Origin: Clostridia bacterium
GTDB taxonomy: Bacteria > Bacillota > Clostridia > Peptostreptococcales > Anaerovoracaceae
DNA length: 52,496 nt
Assembly (NCBI GenBank): GCA_024689085.1
Contig: JAILDT010000020.1
Span: 1-52,496, forward strand
Direction of reading: 5' to 3'
A model generated the notes under the pieces. It had not been told where the DNA came from. It saw only the letters and a list, made by a program, of their open reading frames with translations, and searched no databases. The translations under genes and the position numbers were made by a program. The first letter of the stretch is position 1. Each line of letters begins with the position of its first letter. This document shows, piece by piece, positions 43,680-52,445 of the stretch.

Positions 43680-45224
43680 CTATTCCATTTCCACCGTTCC
43701 CGGTGGCTTACTCGTCAAATCGTATAATACCCGGTTCACATGATCGACTTCGTTCACGATTCTGGTCATGACACGTTGCAGTACGTCCCACGGGATCTCT
43801 GAGGCCTCCGCTGTCATGAAGTCGCTGGTCTGCACAGCCCGCAGTACGATCGCGTAGTCATAGGTCCGGAAATCTCCCATGACGCCAACGGTCTGCATAT
43901 TGGTCAGGGCGGCGAAATACTGGCTGATCGATCCGGCCAGACCTGCCTTCGCAATCTCCTCCCGGTAGATAGCGTCCGCCTCCTGCACCACGTGGACTTT
44001 TTCCTCCGTGACTTCGCCGATGATCCGCACGGCCAGTCCCGGTCCCGGGAAAGGCTGACGGCTGACCAGTTCCTCCGGCAAGCCGAGTTCCCTGCCAAGC
44101 TGACGGACTTCGTCCTTGAACAGCATACGCAAAGGCTCCAGGATCTCTCTGAAATCCACATGATCCGGGAGGCCTCCCACGTTGTGATGGGATTTGATGA
44201 CCGCGGATTTCCCCAGCCCGCTTTCGATCACATCGGGATAGATCGTTCCCTGGGCCAGGTATTCATGGCGGCCAATCTGTTTCGCTGTTTTTTCGAAGAC
44301 ACGGATGAACTCCTCACCGATGATTTTGCGTTTGGCTTCCGGTTCGCTGGCGCCGGTCAGTTTTTCGTAATACCGCTGCGCTGCGTCCACCAGGACGAAG
44401 TTCAAGTCGAACTGCCCGTCTTCGCCGAAGATCGACGCCACCTGCGCCGCTTCATTCTTTCGCAGCAGTCCGTGGTCTACGAAGACGCACGTCAGCTGAT
44501 TGCCGATGGCTTTTGACAGAAGCGCCGCGCACACAGAGGAATCCACGCCGCCGGACAAGGCAAGCAGTACGCGGTCCGTTCCCACTTTTTCACGGATCCG
44601 GTCGATCTGTGTGCGTGCGAAAGAATCCATCTTCCAGTCCTGCTCACAGCCGCAGACCTCCAGCACGAACCGCTTCAGAAATTCTGAGCCGTGCCGGGTG
44701 TGGTTCACCTCCGGATGAAACTGCACAGCGTAGAAACCGCGGCTGCGGTCCTCCATGGCCGCCACCGGGCAGTCTGTCGTATGGGCTGTGATCACAAATC
44801 CTTCCGGCGGCTCGCTGATGTAGTCCGTGTGACTCATCCAGCAGACATTCACGTCATCCGCCTCCGCAAGGATGCCGTTTTTATCGTCAATGGTCACTTC
44901 CGTTCGTCCATACTCACTGGTCGGCGCGGAATCGATCCTGCCGCCCAATCTGTACGCCATGAGCTGTGCACCGTAGCAGATTCCCAGAATCGGAACGCCC
45001 AGTTCGAACACTCCGTCATCGATGGACGGCGCGCCCTCTCCGTAGGCGCTTTGCGGTCCGCCGGTAAAGATGATGCCCTTCGGATCAAATGCCTTGATAT
45101 CCGACAGCTCCATCTGCTCGTATCCGTGCACCTCTGAATAGACGCCGCACTCGCGCACTCTCCGCGCGATCAGCTGATTGTACTGTCCTCCGAAATCCAG
45201 TATGAGGATCTTGTTTTCTGACAT
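43680..45224 (-). CDS. guaA: GMP synthase (glutamine-hydrolysing)
   Basis: 514 residues. Converts XMP to GMP. The N-terminal class I glutaminase domain has [26 protein letters not shown] with nucleophile Cys and [10 protein letters not shown] with the His-Glu pair. The ATP-pyrophosphatase domain has [16 protein letters not shown]. The C-terminal dimerisation domain ends [18 protein letters not shown] precedes the ATG. It begins 20 nt after the LysR-type regulator gene and is followed after 22 nt by pyrG, so the two glutamine-using nucleotide synthetases are co-transcribed. Confidence 0.97.
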   Translation of the reverse strand: MSENKILILDFGGQYNQLIARRVRECGVYSEVHGYEQMELSDIKAFDPKGIIFTGGPQSAYGEGAPSIDDGVFELGVPILGICYGAQLMAYRLGGRIDSAPTSEYGRTEVTIDDKNGILAEADDVNVCWMSHTDYISEPPEGFVITAHTTDCPVAAMEDRSRGFYAVQFHPEVNHTRHGSEFLKRFVLEVCGCEQDWKMDSFARTQIDRIREKVGTDRVLLALSGGVDSSVCAALLSKAIGNQLTCVFVDHGLLRKNEAAQVASIFGEDGQFDLNFVLVDAAQRYYEKLTGASEPEAKRKIIGEEFIRVFEKTAKQIGRHEYLAQGTIYPDVIESGLGKSAVIKSHHNVGGLPDHVDFREILEPLRMLFKDEVRQLGRELGLPEELVSRQPFPGPGLAVRIIGEVTEEKVHVVQEADAIYREEIAKAGLAGSISQYFAALTNMQTVGVMGDFRTYDYAIVLRAVQTSDFMTAEASEIPWDVLQRVMTRIVNEVDHVNRVLYDLTSKPPGTVEME

Positions 45225-45244
45225 GGGCCTTTGCCTCCTTGTAT

Positions 45245-46135
45245 CTATGATTCTTCTCCGTTCACCATGTCACGGACGTAATCGATGAAACGCTGCTCGA
45301 TGGTCGGCAGAGGATGTCCCTTCAGCCACACGAACAGGTACTCCAGTTTTTTGTCTTTGCCTGCGATTTCCTTGAAAACCAGGGAATCGTTCGGGATATA
45401 AGCGGTCCTCGGGTAGATGCTGATGCCGACCATTCTTCCCGCCAGGGCGGCCGCGTCCAGATAACTGTCCATCTCGCAGATGATTTTCGGTTCCGCCTTG
45501 CTCGACGCGAACCATTTGTAGATTGTTTCGATCAGCGCTTTCCTGCTCGGCACGATGAGATTCTCTCCCGCCAGATCCGCGATTCTGATTTCTTTTCCCT
45601 TTCTCTTCGCGAGAGGATGCTCTTTACTCATCAGGGCTGCCATCCGCTCCTCTCCGACGCTGAAACTGTGCAGAAGAGAGTTATCACACGGCGCCGTAAT
45701 CACGGCGAGGCTGATGAGTCCGCCTCTCAGCTTTTCCAGCAGGTCGTCAGTGCTCCCGTCCAGAATGCGCAGGCGCATGTTTGGATATTCAGCAAGAAAT
45801 CCCGCGAACCACTCCGCGGCGATGTCTGGCGCCATTCCCTCGACGAGGCCGATGGAAATCGTCCCGCTCATGCCTTTGCCCATGGACAGAACTTCTTCCT
45901 GAGTCTTATCCGAAAGGTTCAGGATCTCCTTCGCTCTCCGGTACAAAAGCTGCCCGCTCTCGGTCAGTGTCAGCTGGCGTCCTCCCCGGATGAACAGCTC
46001 CGTATTCAGTTCTTTCTCCAATCCTCTGATCTGCGCACTCAGCGGCGGCTGACTCATGTGCAGTTTTTCCGCTGCTCTTGTAATATTCAGCTCATCCGCC
46101 ACTGTCACGAAATACCGCAGTGTTCTCAAATCCAT
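45245..46135 (-). CDS. LysR-type transcriptional regulator
   Basis: 296 residues. An N-terminal winged helix-turn-helix (residues 1-60: [20 protein letters not shown], then [16 protein letters not shown]) is followed by a linker helix and a periplasmic-binding-like effector domain from about 90. The effector domain holds [12 protein letters not shown], typical of this family. The effector is unknown. It is unusual in leading, rather than facing, the guaA-pyrG operon, from which it is separated by 20 nt, so it may regulate itself and the nucleotide genes. AAGGAGACC precedes the ATG. Confidence 0.9.
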   Translation of the reverse strand: MDLRTLRYFVTVADELNITRAAEKLHMSQPPLSAQIRGLEKELNTELFIRGGRQLTLTESGQLLYRRAKEILNLSDKTQEEVLSMGKGMSGTISIGLVEGMAPDIAAEWFAGFLAEYPNMRLRILDGSTDDLLEKLRGGLISLAVITAPCDNSLLHSFSVGEERMAALMSKEHPLAKRKGKEIRIADLAGENLIVPSRKALIETIYKWFASSKAEPKIICEMDSYLDAAALAGRMVGISIYPRTAYIPNDSLVFKEIAGKDKKLEYLFVWLKGHPLPTIEQRFIDYVRDMVNGEES

Positions 46136-46179
46136 CGTCGGTCTCCTTATCCATATCGAAACACTATTATTATGTATGT

Positions 46180-46209
46180 ATTATATGTTTTCCATTATGG
46201 ATTTAACAA
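46180..46209 (-). promoter_or_regulatory. Possible promoter of the LysR-guaA-pyrG run
   Basis: Minus-strand TTGTTA (46209-46204), 18 nt, TATAAT (46185-46180). The spacing is one base long. AT-rich repeats downstream could hold LysR sites. Confidence 0.4.
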
Positions 46210-46224
46210 CCGTAAACTGTGTTT

Positions 46225-47502
46225 TTATCCGCGGATAACGATACTGTCTCTCTCCGGCCCGACGGAGATGTACTCTACGCGGCATCCCACGGCGTCTTCG
46301 ATCATGCAGACATACGCCCGGGCTTCCTTCGGAAGGTCCTCCCATTTTCTGACACCCGAGATGTCGCAGTGCCATCCGTCCACATATTCGATCACCGGCT
46401 TCGCCTGGTCGAGCACCGCCGGGAATGGGAACCGATCTGTTTCCTGTCCGTCCACGCTGTAACGGACGCAGACCGGGATCTTTTCCATATAACTGAGCAC
46501 GTCCATCTTGGTGACCGCCAGGCTGGTCACAGTCTGAAGCTCTGCACCGTACTTCGTCGCCACCAGATCCAGCGGCCCCACTCTGCGCGGGCGGCCGGTC
46601 TTTGCGCCGTATTCGGCCCCTGCCTCGCGGAGCTCGTCCGCTTCCTGTCCCGACATCTCACAGACGAACGGACCCTCTCCCACACAAGTGGAGTATGCCT
46701 TGATGACGCCGATCACATCCGTGAGCGCAATGGCGGGAGCGCCTGATCCAATCGGCGCGTACTTCGCCAGCGTTGTGGAAGATGTCGTGTACGGCCAGAT
46801 CCCGTAATCGATGTCCCTGAGCGCTCCAAGCTGCGCCTCGAACAGGATGCTTTTGCCGCTTTCCTGTGCATCCATCAGGAAGCGGCCGGCATCGCAAAGG
46901 AATGGTGTGATCGGATCGCAGTACTCTCTGATCCAGTCTTCTATCATGTCCCATGTATAGCGTTCCGCACCGTATACTTTCGTGATGGTCAGGTTTTTCC
47001 ATTCAAGAATATCTGCAAGGTGCGCTTTCAGTAGTTCGGGATGCAAAAGCTCACCTGCAAGGATGGTTTTCTTTTGATATTTATCAGAATAGAACGGGGC
47101 GATGCCCTGCTTTGTCGATCCGTATTTCTTATCGGCAAGCCGATCTTCCTCCAGTTCGTCCAGTTTCCTGTGCCACGGCATCAGAAGAGACGCGCGCTCG
47201 CTGATTTTCAGATTGTCCGGGGTGATCTCGATCCCTTTCGACCTGACTTCTTCTATCTCCTTCCAAAGGCTCTCCGGATCCAGCGCTACGCCGCCTCCTA
47301 GTACATTGACGACACCGCTGCGCAGCACGCCGGACGGGAGCATATGCAGTGCGAATTTCCCCTTTTCATTGATAACAGTATGGCCGGCGTTTCCTCCGCC
47401 CTGGTAACGTACGACGATGTCGTAACGCTGGGTCAGCAGATCGACCATTCTTCCTTTTCCTTCATCTCCCCAGTTGACACCAACTACTCCGCAGCTGCTC
47501 AC
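46225..47502 (-). CDS. purA: Adenylosuccinate synthetase
   Basis: 425 residues from a GTG at 47502. It joins IMP and aspartate with GTP to form adenylosuccinate on the path to AMP. The P-loop reads GVNWGDEGKGRMVDLL, with Asn where most PurA proteins have Gln. GGGNAGHTV holds the catalytic His. SAGIN-type loops are replaced by YGSTKQGIAPFYSDK, and the GTP-specificity segment is VTKMDVLSYMEKIP. The GTG has GGAGG 9 nt upstream and gives the usual family length; the ATG at 47523 has no ribosome site. It is divergent from purB-purC. Confidence 0.92.
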   Translation of the reverse strand: MSSCGVVGVNWGDEGKGRMVDLLTQRYDIVVRYQGGGNAGHTVINEKGKFALHMLPSGVLRSGVVNVLGGGVALDPESLWKEIEEVRSKGIEITPDNLKISERASLLMPWHRKLDELEEDRLADKKYGSTKQGIAPFYSDKYQKKTILAGELLHPELLKAHLADILEWKNLTITKVYGAERYTWDMIEDWIREYCDPITPFLCDAGRFLMDAQESGKSILFEAQLGALRDIDYGIWPYTTSSTTLAKYAPIGSGAPAIALTDVIGVIKAYSTCVGEGPFVCEMSGQEADELREAGAEYGAKTGRPRRVGPLDLVATKYGAELQTVTSLAVTKMDVLSYMEKIPVCVRYSVDGQETDRFPFPAVLDQAKPVIEYVDGWHCDISGVRKWEDLPKEARAYVCMIEDAVGCRVEYISVGPERDSIVIRG

Positions 47503-47660
47503 TTGCCTCAACCTCCGTTTCATGTTTTTGCAAATAATCCTTTTATAAAAGTAGAATACCTTGTCTGGAAAGCTATTTGAAATATATATATTATTGTATG
47601 TATCATACTTTTTTCATATACCTCAACAGGCCGCATCATGTAGGTTTCCCAGGGGCGGTA

Positions 47661-47669
47661 TGGTACAAT
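47661..47669 (+). promoter_or_regulatory. Extended -10 promoter of purB-purC
   Basis: TGGTACAAT (-10 TACAAT at 47664-47669) with a weak -35. The 25-nt leader includes AAAGGAGAAA. The AT-rich divergent region 47524-47640 must also hold the purA promoter, but I see no convincing hexamer pair for it and no purine riboswitch. Confidence 0.55.
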
Positions 47670-47693
47670 AATGTGGTAAAAGGAGAAATAATT

Positions 47694-49109
47694 ATGAACG
47701 ACAGATACGAATCACCACTGGCCTCGCGTTACGCGTCCGACTACATGCTGAAGCTGTTCTCAAGCGATACGAGATATCAGACCTGGAGAAAGCTCTGGAC
47801 TGCACTCGCGAGGGAGGAGATGCGTCTGGGACTTCCAATCACTGAAGAACAGGTGAACGAGCTCGCGCAGCACACCCGCGATATCGACTACGAGTGCGTC
47901 CGGCAGCGGGAAAAGGAAGTCCGCCACGATGTAATGGCTCACGTGTACGCCTACGGCAAGGCGGCCCCATCCGCCGCCGGCATCATCCATCTCGGCGCGA
48001 CCAGCTGCTATGTCACCGACAACGCCGACCTGGTCATCTACCGGGACGCTCTCGTCTACATCCGACGTCAGCTGCTGGGCGTCATTGCCAATCTGGCCGC
48101 TTTTGCCGATCAGTACAAAGGCATGCCGGCTCTTGGGTACACCCATTACCAGCCAGCACAGCTCGTCACCGTCGGCAAGCGGGCGACGCTGTGGATCCAG
48201 GATCTGGTCAGCGACCTCACGGAAATCGACTTTGTGCTCGAAAATCTGAAGTTCCTCGGATGCCGCGGCACAACGGGAACAGAGGCGAGCTTCATGGATC
48301 TGTTCGAAGGTGATGAAGATAAAATAGACGAAATGAATCAGGCGATCGCTGCCGCCTTCGGTTTCGATCAGTGCTATGATGTCTGCGGACAGACCTACCC
48401 GCGCAAGACCGACGTCAGGATCCTGAACGCCCTGTCGTCTGTGGCGCAGAGCTGTTACCGCATGGCAAACGACATCCGTCTGCTGCAGCACGACCGGCAG
48501 GTCGAAGAGCCATTCGAAAAGGATCAGATTGGATCCTCCGCTATGGCCTACAAACGCAACCCAATGCGGTGCGAGAGAATATGCTCCCTGGCGCGGTATC
48601 TCATGACAGATGCTGCAAACGCCTCAGCCACCGCTTCCGTTCAGTGGCTGGAGCGGACGCTGGATGACTCCGCCAACCGGCGCATTTCCATGCCGGAGGG
48701 ATTCCTCTGTGCTGATGCGATCCTGCGTCTGGCACAGAACGTCACCAACGGTCTGCACGTCAACGAGCAGATGGTGGCAAAGGCAGTCAACGAATATCTG
48801 CCGTTTATGGCAACGGAGAATCTGCTCATGGAGGCGGTCAAAAGAGGCGGCGACAGACAGAAGCTGCATGAGGTCATCCGTCAGGCTTCCATGGAGGCGA
48901 CGGCGAAGATGAAGGCGGGCGAAGACTGCGACCTGCTTGCTCGGCTTGCCGCCGAGCCGCAGTTTGCCCTCTCGGAAGAGGAAATCCATGAAATTATGCG
49001 ACCGGAGCTTTATATCGGCAGATGCGCTAAGCAGGTGGACCGCTACCTCGCCGAAATCAAGCCGCTGATCGAAGGCGTCAGTGCAGAATCATCAGATATT
49101 GAGATATAA
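47694..49109 (+). CDS. purB: Adenylosuccinate lyase
   Basis: 471 residues of the fumarase/aspartase superfamily. Cleaves adenylosuccinate and SAICAR, releasing fumarate each time. HDVMAHVYAYGKAAP and IHLGATSCYVTDNADL supply the catalytic base and substrate region, LGYTHYQPAQLVTVGKR contains the conserved His, and the superfamily signature is GSSAMAYKRNPMRCE. The open frame starts at 47577, but the ATG at 47694 has AAAGGAGAAA upstream and begins the conserved N-terminus (DRYESPLASRYAS). It is followed after 20 nt by purC. Confidence 0.96.
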   Translation: MNDRYESPLASRYASDYMLKLFSSDTRYQTWRKLWTALAREEMRLGLPITEEQVNELAQHTRDIDYECVRQREKEVRHDVMAHVYAYGKAAPSAAGIIHLGATSCYVTDNADLVIYRDALVYIRRQLLGVIANLAAFADQYKGMPALGYTHYQPAQLVTVGKRATLWIQDLVSDLTEIDFVLENLKFLGCRGTTGTEASFMDLFEGDEDKIDEMNQAIAAAFGFDQCYDVCGQTYPRKTDVRILNALSSVAQSCYRMANDIRLLQHDRQVEEPFEKDQIGSSAMAYKRNPMRCERICSLARYLMTDAANASATASVQWLERTLDDSANRRISMPEGFLCADAILRLAQNVTNGLHVNEQMVAKAVNEYLPFMATENLLMEAVKRGGDRQKLHEVIRQASMEATAKMKAGEDCDLLARLAAEPQFALSEEEIHEIMRPELYIGRCAKQVDRYLAEIKPLIEGVSAESSDIEI

Positions 49110-49129
49110 GAAGAAGGAAGAGGTTTGAA

Positions 49130-49843
49130 ATGAACAAAGGTGCTCAGTTATACGAAGGAAAAGCGAAGAAAGTTTTTGCGACAGACGATCCGCAGCTGCT
49201 CATCGTATCCTACAAAGATGATGCGACTGCTTTCAACGGTCTGAAGCACGGCACCATCGAGGGCAAAGGCGTCATCAACAACAGGATGAGCAATGCGCTG
49301 ATGCACTATCTCGAGAAAAAAGGAATTCCGACCCACTATGTGGAAGAACTCTCAGACCGTGATACGGTGGTCAAGAAAGTCGAAATCGTGCCTCTCGAGG
49401 TCATCATCCGGAATATCTCCGCAGGTTCTTTTGCCAAAAGATACGGCGTGAAAGAAGGCATCGTCTTCGATTCACCGACCATCGAGTTCTCCTACAAAAA
49501 CGATGAACTTGGCGATCCCCTGATCAACGATTACCACGCCATGGCCCTGAAACTTGCCACTCCTGAAGAAATTGAGGACATAAAAAAATACGCCTTTCAG
49601 ATCAATGATGAACTGAAGGCGTTCTGGAAGTCCTGCGGTGTGACACTTGTGGATTTCAAGCTGGAGTTCGGCAGAGTCGCAGACGGCAGCATCGTCCTGG
49701 CGGACGAGATCAGTCCGGACACTTGCCGGCTCTGGGATAGCAAAACCGGCGAGAAGCTGGATAAGGATCGTTTCCGCAGAGATCTGAGCGGCGTGGAAGA
49801 CGCCTACCAGGAAGTCATGCGGCGGTTGGAAGAAAAAATATAA
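49130..49843 (+). CDS. purC: SAICAR synthase (phosphoribosylaminoimidazole-succinocarboxamide synthase)
   Basis: 237 residues. Joins CAIR and aspartate with ATP to form SAICAR, which PurB then cleaves, so the two genes encode consecutive steps. The N-terminus LYEGKAKKVF is the ATP-binding start of the family. KDDATAFNG, EVIIRNISAGSF, TLVDFKLEFG and LADEISPDTCRLWD are all conserved. AAGGAAGAGG precedes the ATG. Intact, usual length. It ends at a hairpin shared with the convergent ilvE gene. Confidence 0.97.
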   Translation: MNKGAQLYEGKAKKVFATDDPQLLIVSYKDDATAFNGLKHGTIEGKGVINNRMSNALMHYLEKKGIPTHYVEELSDRDTVVKKVEIVPLEVIIRNISAGSFAKRYGVKEGIVFDSPTIEFSYKNDELGDPLINDYHAMALKLATPEEIEDIKKYAFQINDELKAFWKSCGVTLVDFKLEFGRVADGSIVLADEISPDTCRLWDSKTGEKLDKDRFRRDLSGVEDAYQEVMRRLEEKI

Positions 49844-49861
49844 GACCCCGGGAAGGGGTCT
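49832..49861 (-). terminator. Rho-independent terminator of ilvE, stem shared with the purC end
   Basis: AGACCCC (49843-49849) pairs with GGGGTCT (49855-49861). On the minus strand it is followed by TATATTTTTTC, a U-tract that would end ilvE transcripts inside purC. On the plus strand no U-tract follows. Confidence 0.7.
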
Positions 49862-49867
49862 CATCGA

Positions 49868-50950
49868 TCAAATCGTAACGATCCAGTCACCCATGATGTC
49901 AGGTAGTTTTCCTATCTGCATTCCATAAAGTGTATCGTACAGGCGTTGGCTGACGTCACCGACGACTTCGTTGTTGATGACATAGTCTTCGCCTTTATAA
50001 TTCAGTACGCCGATCGGAGAAATGACACATGCCGTTCCGGTTGCCCACGCTTCTTTCAGGGTACCGTCCTTGATTGCTTCAAAGACTTCCTCCAGCGCGA
50101 TTCGTCTCTCTTCAACTTTCATCCCCCATTTGCGCAGCAACTGAATCGTGCTGTCACGTGTGACGCCGGGCAGAATCGATCCTGTCAGTTCCGGTGTTAC
50201 GACGGTGTCACCGATCCGGAAGAACGCGTTGGACGTGCCGACTTCCTCCACGTAACGGCGTTCCTTCGCATCCAGCCACAAAACCTCCTCGCAGCCGAAC
50301 TCGTGGGCTTTGTAGGACGCGATCATTCCGCAGGCATAGTTGCCTCCGCATTTCGCGAATCCTGTGCCTCCGACTGCTGCACGGATGTATTCCTCTTCCA
50401 CAAGAATGCGGCTTCCGTGGAGCTTGGTTTCATTTCCCTGATAATAGGCCCCCACAGCGCAAAGGATAATGATGAACCAGTACCTCTTAGCAGGAAGGAC
50501 GGAAAAGCTCACTTCAGGAGACAGAATGAACGGCCTGATGTACAGGGATGTTCCCGGACTAGTCGGCGTCCAGTCTTCATCTACCTTGACGATTGCTTTC
50601 ACAGCCGCGAGAAACAGATCCTCATCCATGGCAGGGATACACATTCTCTCGTTGGTTCTGTTCAGGCGCTTTGCGTTCATGTCCGGACGGAACAGGTTCA
50701 GCGTTCCCTCAGGATTCCGATAAGCTTTCAGTCCCTCGAACATCATCTGCCCGTAATGCAACGTTGTGGCGCCCGGATCAAAGTAGATCGGTCCGTAAGG
50801 AACGATGCGGCCGTCATGCCAGCCCTGTCCTTCGTCATACTCCATGAGAAACATGTGGTCAGTAAAATACTTACCAAATCCCAGGGACGATTCGTCTGTT
50901 GGTTTTGGCTTTGGATGTTCGTTTCTGGTTACAGGAAAAGTGTATTCCAT
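49868..50950 (-). CDS. ilvE: Branched-chain amino-acid aminotransferase
   Basis: 360 residues of the class IV PLP fold, large (mitochondrial-like) type. Interconverts leucine, isoleucine and valine with their 2-oxo acids. GATTLHYGQMMFEGLKAYR, LYIRPFILS, FAKCGGNYA with the PLP lysine, EEVGTSNAFF and GSILPGVTRDS are the family blocks in order. I chose the ATG at 50950, with GAGGAGAC upstream; an ATG six codons earlier lacks one. Own promoter at 51021-51049 and a terminator. The lysine is present, in contrast to the class I half of the aminotransferase fusion at 10031. Confidence 0.95.
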   Translation of the reverse strand: MEYTFPVTRNEHPKPKPTDESSLGFGKYFTDHMFLMEYDEGQGWHDGRIVPYGPIYFDPGATTLHYGQMMFEGLKAYRNPEGTLNLFRPDMNAKRLNRTNERMCIPAMDEDLFLAAVKAIVKVDEDWTPTSPGTSLYIRPFILSPEVSFSVLPAKRYWFIIILCAVGAYYQGNETKLHGSRILVEEEYIRAAVGGTGFAKCGGNYACGMIASYKAHEFGCEEVLWLDAKERRYVEEVGTSNAFFRIGDTVVTPELTGSILPGVTRDSTIQLLRKWGMKVEERRIALEEVFEAIKDGTLKEAWATGTACVISPIGVLNYKGEDYVINNEVVGDVSQRLYDTLYGMQIGKLPDIMGDWIVTI

Positions 50951-51020
50951 GTGCGTCTCCTCTTTCATTTGTATAAACTGTTCTATCTCATCTCTTGATG
51001 TACCAAACCGCTCTACCGCA

Positions 51021-51049
51021 ATTGTACGTCAATTGTTTTTGCATGTAAA
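51021..51049 (-). promoter_or_regulatory. Sigma-A promoter of ilvE
   Basis: Minus-strand TTTACA (51049-51044), 17 nt, TACAAT (51026-51021). A leader of about 65 nt follows. Two CAATTG hexamers, one overlapping the -10, might be a regulator site. No T-box or CodY-type box was seen. Confidence 0.6.
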
Positions 51050-51087
51050 TAACATAATGCCTCTAGCAGCCCTTAACCGGTTTTCGG

Positions 51088-51441
51088 CTACAATAATCCC
51101 GCTTTTGCACCTATTTCCTGTTTCAATAACGGAACATCCTTTTCAACGATTTCCCATATAATCTTATTATTTACTCTGACATATCCATGAGCAATCACAT
51201 TCCTGGTTCCATAAATCTCGTGCCATGGTACAGTATTCATAATCTCCTTGCAGTTGTCTGAAAGACGATTTGTCGCTTCACCTATCTGAAATACATTCAT
51301 CAAAACCGCATCCCTGTAATCCTCATCCAGATTAAACTGTTCAAATGTATTTCCAAAGCGTTCAATAATGCTCATAATTCGGTCGCAGTAATCAAGAATT
51401 GCTGCCAGATTATCCATATCCCTATCACTGATTTTTCTCAT
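51088..51441 (-). CDS. hepT: HepT-like ribonuclease toxin (DUF86)
   Basis: 117 residues, all-helical HEPN fold. The RX4HXY active-site motif is R80, H85, Y87 in RNVIAHGYVRV. In characterised pairs this toxin cuts RNA and is silenced when MntA adds AMP to the tyrosine of the motif. The gene overlaps the 3' end of the nucleotidyltransferase gene by 17 nt and has no strong ribosome site, so its translation depends on the antitoxin gene. Antitoxin first, toxin second is the expected order. Function in this organism (phage defence, plasmid or chromosomal stability) is not shown by sequence. Confidence 0.88.
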   Translation of the reverse strand: MRKISDRDMDNLAAILDYCDRIMSIIERFGNTFEQFNLDEDYRDAVLMNVFQIGEATNRLSDNCKEIMNTVPWHEIYGTRNVIAHGYVRVNNKIIWEIVEKDVPLLKQEIGAKAGLL

Positions 51442-51922
51442 ATACAGTCACATAATCCTTTTCTATATGCTCAATCAATCTTTTTGCTGCACGGGTATTA
51501 TCTGCATGAAGCGCATCTGCCATAACAAGATCCACGTTTTTCCCAAAGGCACTCCTGATACCTCCCTCTAAAGCGAGATATTCTTTCATATCCCGGATGC
51601 TGTCACACTCGATCAGAAGATCGATATCACTGTCTTCAGTCGCCTCTCCTCGGGCATAGGACCCAAACAAGATGGCTTTTTTTATCCCATATTTTTTTGC
51701 AATCGGCAGTATCAGCAGCCTTATAGCCTCAATTGACAATACTGATTCATTACCGCAGATGTTATCTCTTATCAGGTTTTTGATATACCCCTGTTTATTT
51801 CCCACTTCATCCAGCTTCGCCAGAATATCCGCATCATTGGTCATATTGAACTTAAACATTATCGATTTGGTATGATTTCTGTCATACTTTGCGGATGCCT
51901 TTCGTTGTGCTTCTGTAACCAT
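51425..51922 (-). CDS. mntA: MntA-like nucleotidyltransferase antitoxin with N-terminal ribbon-helix-helix-like segment
   Basis: 165 residues. Residues 60-165 are a minimal nucleotidyltransferase with the GSX10DXD motif (G87, S88, D99, D101) in FGSYARGEATEDSDIDLLIE. Such proteins transfer AMP to the HepT tyrosine and neutralise it. Residues 1-58 are extra: a basic start (EAQRKASAKYDRNHTK) followed by SIMFKFNMTNDADILAKL and NKQGYIKNLIRDN, a strand-helix-helix pattern like small ribbon-helix-helix DNA-binding proteins. A perfect palindrome covers the promoter -10, so this segment probably serves autoregulation. The ATG at 51922 follows AGGAGG. Identity of the C-terminal part is firm; that of the N-terminal part is inference. 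Confidence 0.85.
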   Translation of the reverse strand: MVTEAQRKASAKYDRNHTKSIMFKFNMTNDADILAKLDEVGNKQGYIKNLIRDNICGNESVLSIEAIRLLILPIAKKYGIKKAILFGSYARGEATEDSDIDLLIECDSIRDMKEYLALEGGIRSAFGKNVDLVMADALHADNTRAAKRLIEHIEKDYVTVYEKNQ

Positions 51923-51938
51923 ACATAATCCCTCCTGC

Positions 51939-51960
51939 AATATAAGTATATACTTATATT
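51939..51960 (-). promoter_or_regulatory. Perfect 22-bp palindrome, likely mntA-hepT operator
   Basis: AATATAAGTATATACTTATATT reads the same on both strands, 11-bp arms with no spacer. It covers the -10 box and reaches the predicted transcription start. Confidence 0.75.
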
Positions 51961-51973
51961 TCTATTTGGTCAA
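51945..51973 (-). promoter_or_regulatory. Sigma-A promoter of mntA-hepT
   Basis: Minus-strand TTGACC (51973-51968), exactly 17 nt, TATACT (51950-51945). Start near 51938, leaving a leader of about 16 nt with AGGAGG. Confidence 0.8.
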
Positions 51974-52022
51974 CATTGATAACAGCTTTATCAATTCACA
52001 CAGTCGAAAAACAGAAGTCCAT

Positions 52023-52394
52023 TTAATGAATATTCCCACATAAGTGGCAGATAAATGACGGATCATATAAATCGCCGTAATCACCGTACTTGTAATACCA
52101 TCGATATGCCGCTTCAATATTGTCCATGTCGTCTATATAAGGGATGTCGTTATTTGCGCACCACTCTTTCACCACATTGGCGGCTTCTTCATCAGTCATT
52201 CCGGGACACTCAGGCATTAATACATAATCATCGGAATCATTGTATTCCTTTCGAAGTTCTTCATTGTAATCCGGCCACTCTGGTGTTCTTGCCACACTTC
52301 TGAAGTGTCTCCCGCTTTTACACAAATAGTAATCATGCGAGGGTTTGTAGTCTTTACAGTTAACCACAAGAATGCTTAAGTTAACAGGTTTCAT
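52023..52394 (-). CDS. Hypothetical protein, 123 residues
   Basis: I do not recognise a family. The protein is soluble, acidic and rich in Tyr, Trp and Asp. It contains NCKDYKPSHDYYLCKSGRHF, an acidic middle with DEEAANVVKEWCANNDIPYI, and a C-terminal SFICHLCGNIH that could bind a metal with two Cys and one or two His. Start is the ATG at 52394 with AAAGGAG 9 nt upstream; another ATG four bases earlier is out of frame. Its promoter is nearly perfect and carries a palindrome over the start site, so the gene is probably strong but repressed. The neighbouring toxin-antitoxin pair suggests an accessory region. Confidence 0.65.
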   Translation of the reverse strand: MKPVNLSILVVNCKDYKPSHDYYLCKSGRHFRSVARTPEWPDYNEELRKEYNDSDDYVLMPECPGMTDEEAANVVKEWCANNDIPYIDDMDNIEAAYRWYYKYGDYGDLYDPSFICHLCGNIH

Positions 52395-52422
52395 TTCATT
52401 GATCTCCTTTCCCAATATAAAT

Positions 52423-52445
52423 AGCGCAGACTAAACGTCTGCGCT
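52423..52445 (-). promoter_or_regulatory. Palindromic operator over the transcription start
   Basis: AGCGCAGAC-TAAAC-GTCTGCGCT is a perfect 9-5-9 inverted repeat. It starts directly after the -10 and covers the predicted +1. Part of one arm is not transcribed, so it acts more likely as a DNA operator than as an RNA hairpin. Confidence 0.6.

Noticed and set aside
47524-47640. purA promoter or purine riboswitch in the purA-purB intergenic region
   Set aside because: Several AT-rich hexamers exist but none pairs at 16-18 nt with a good partner, and no purine riboswitch core is present.
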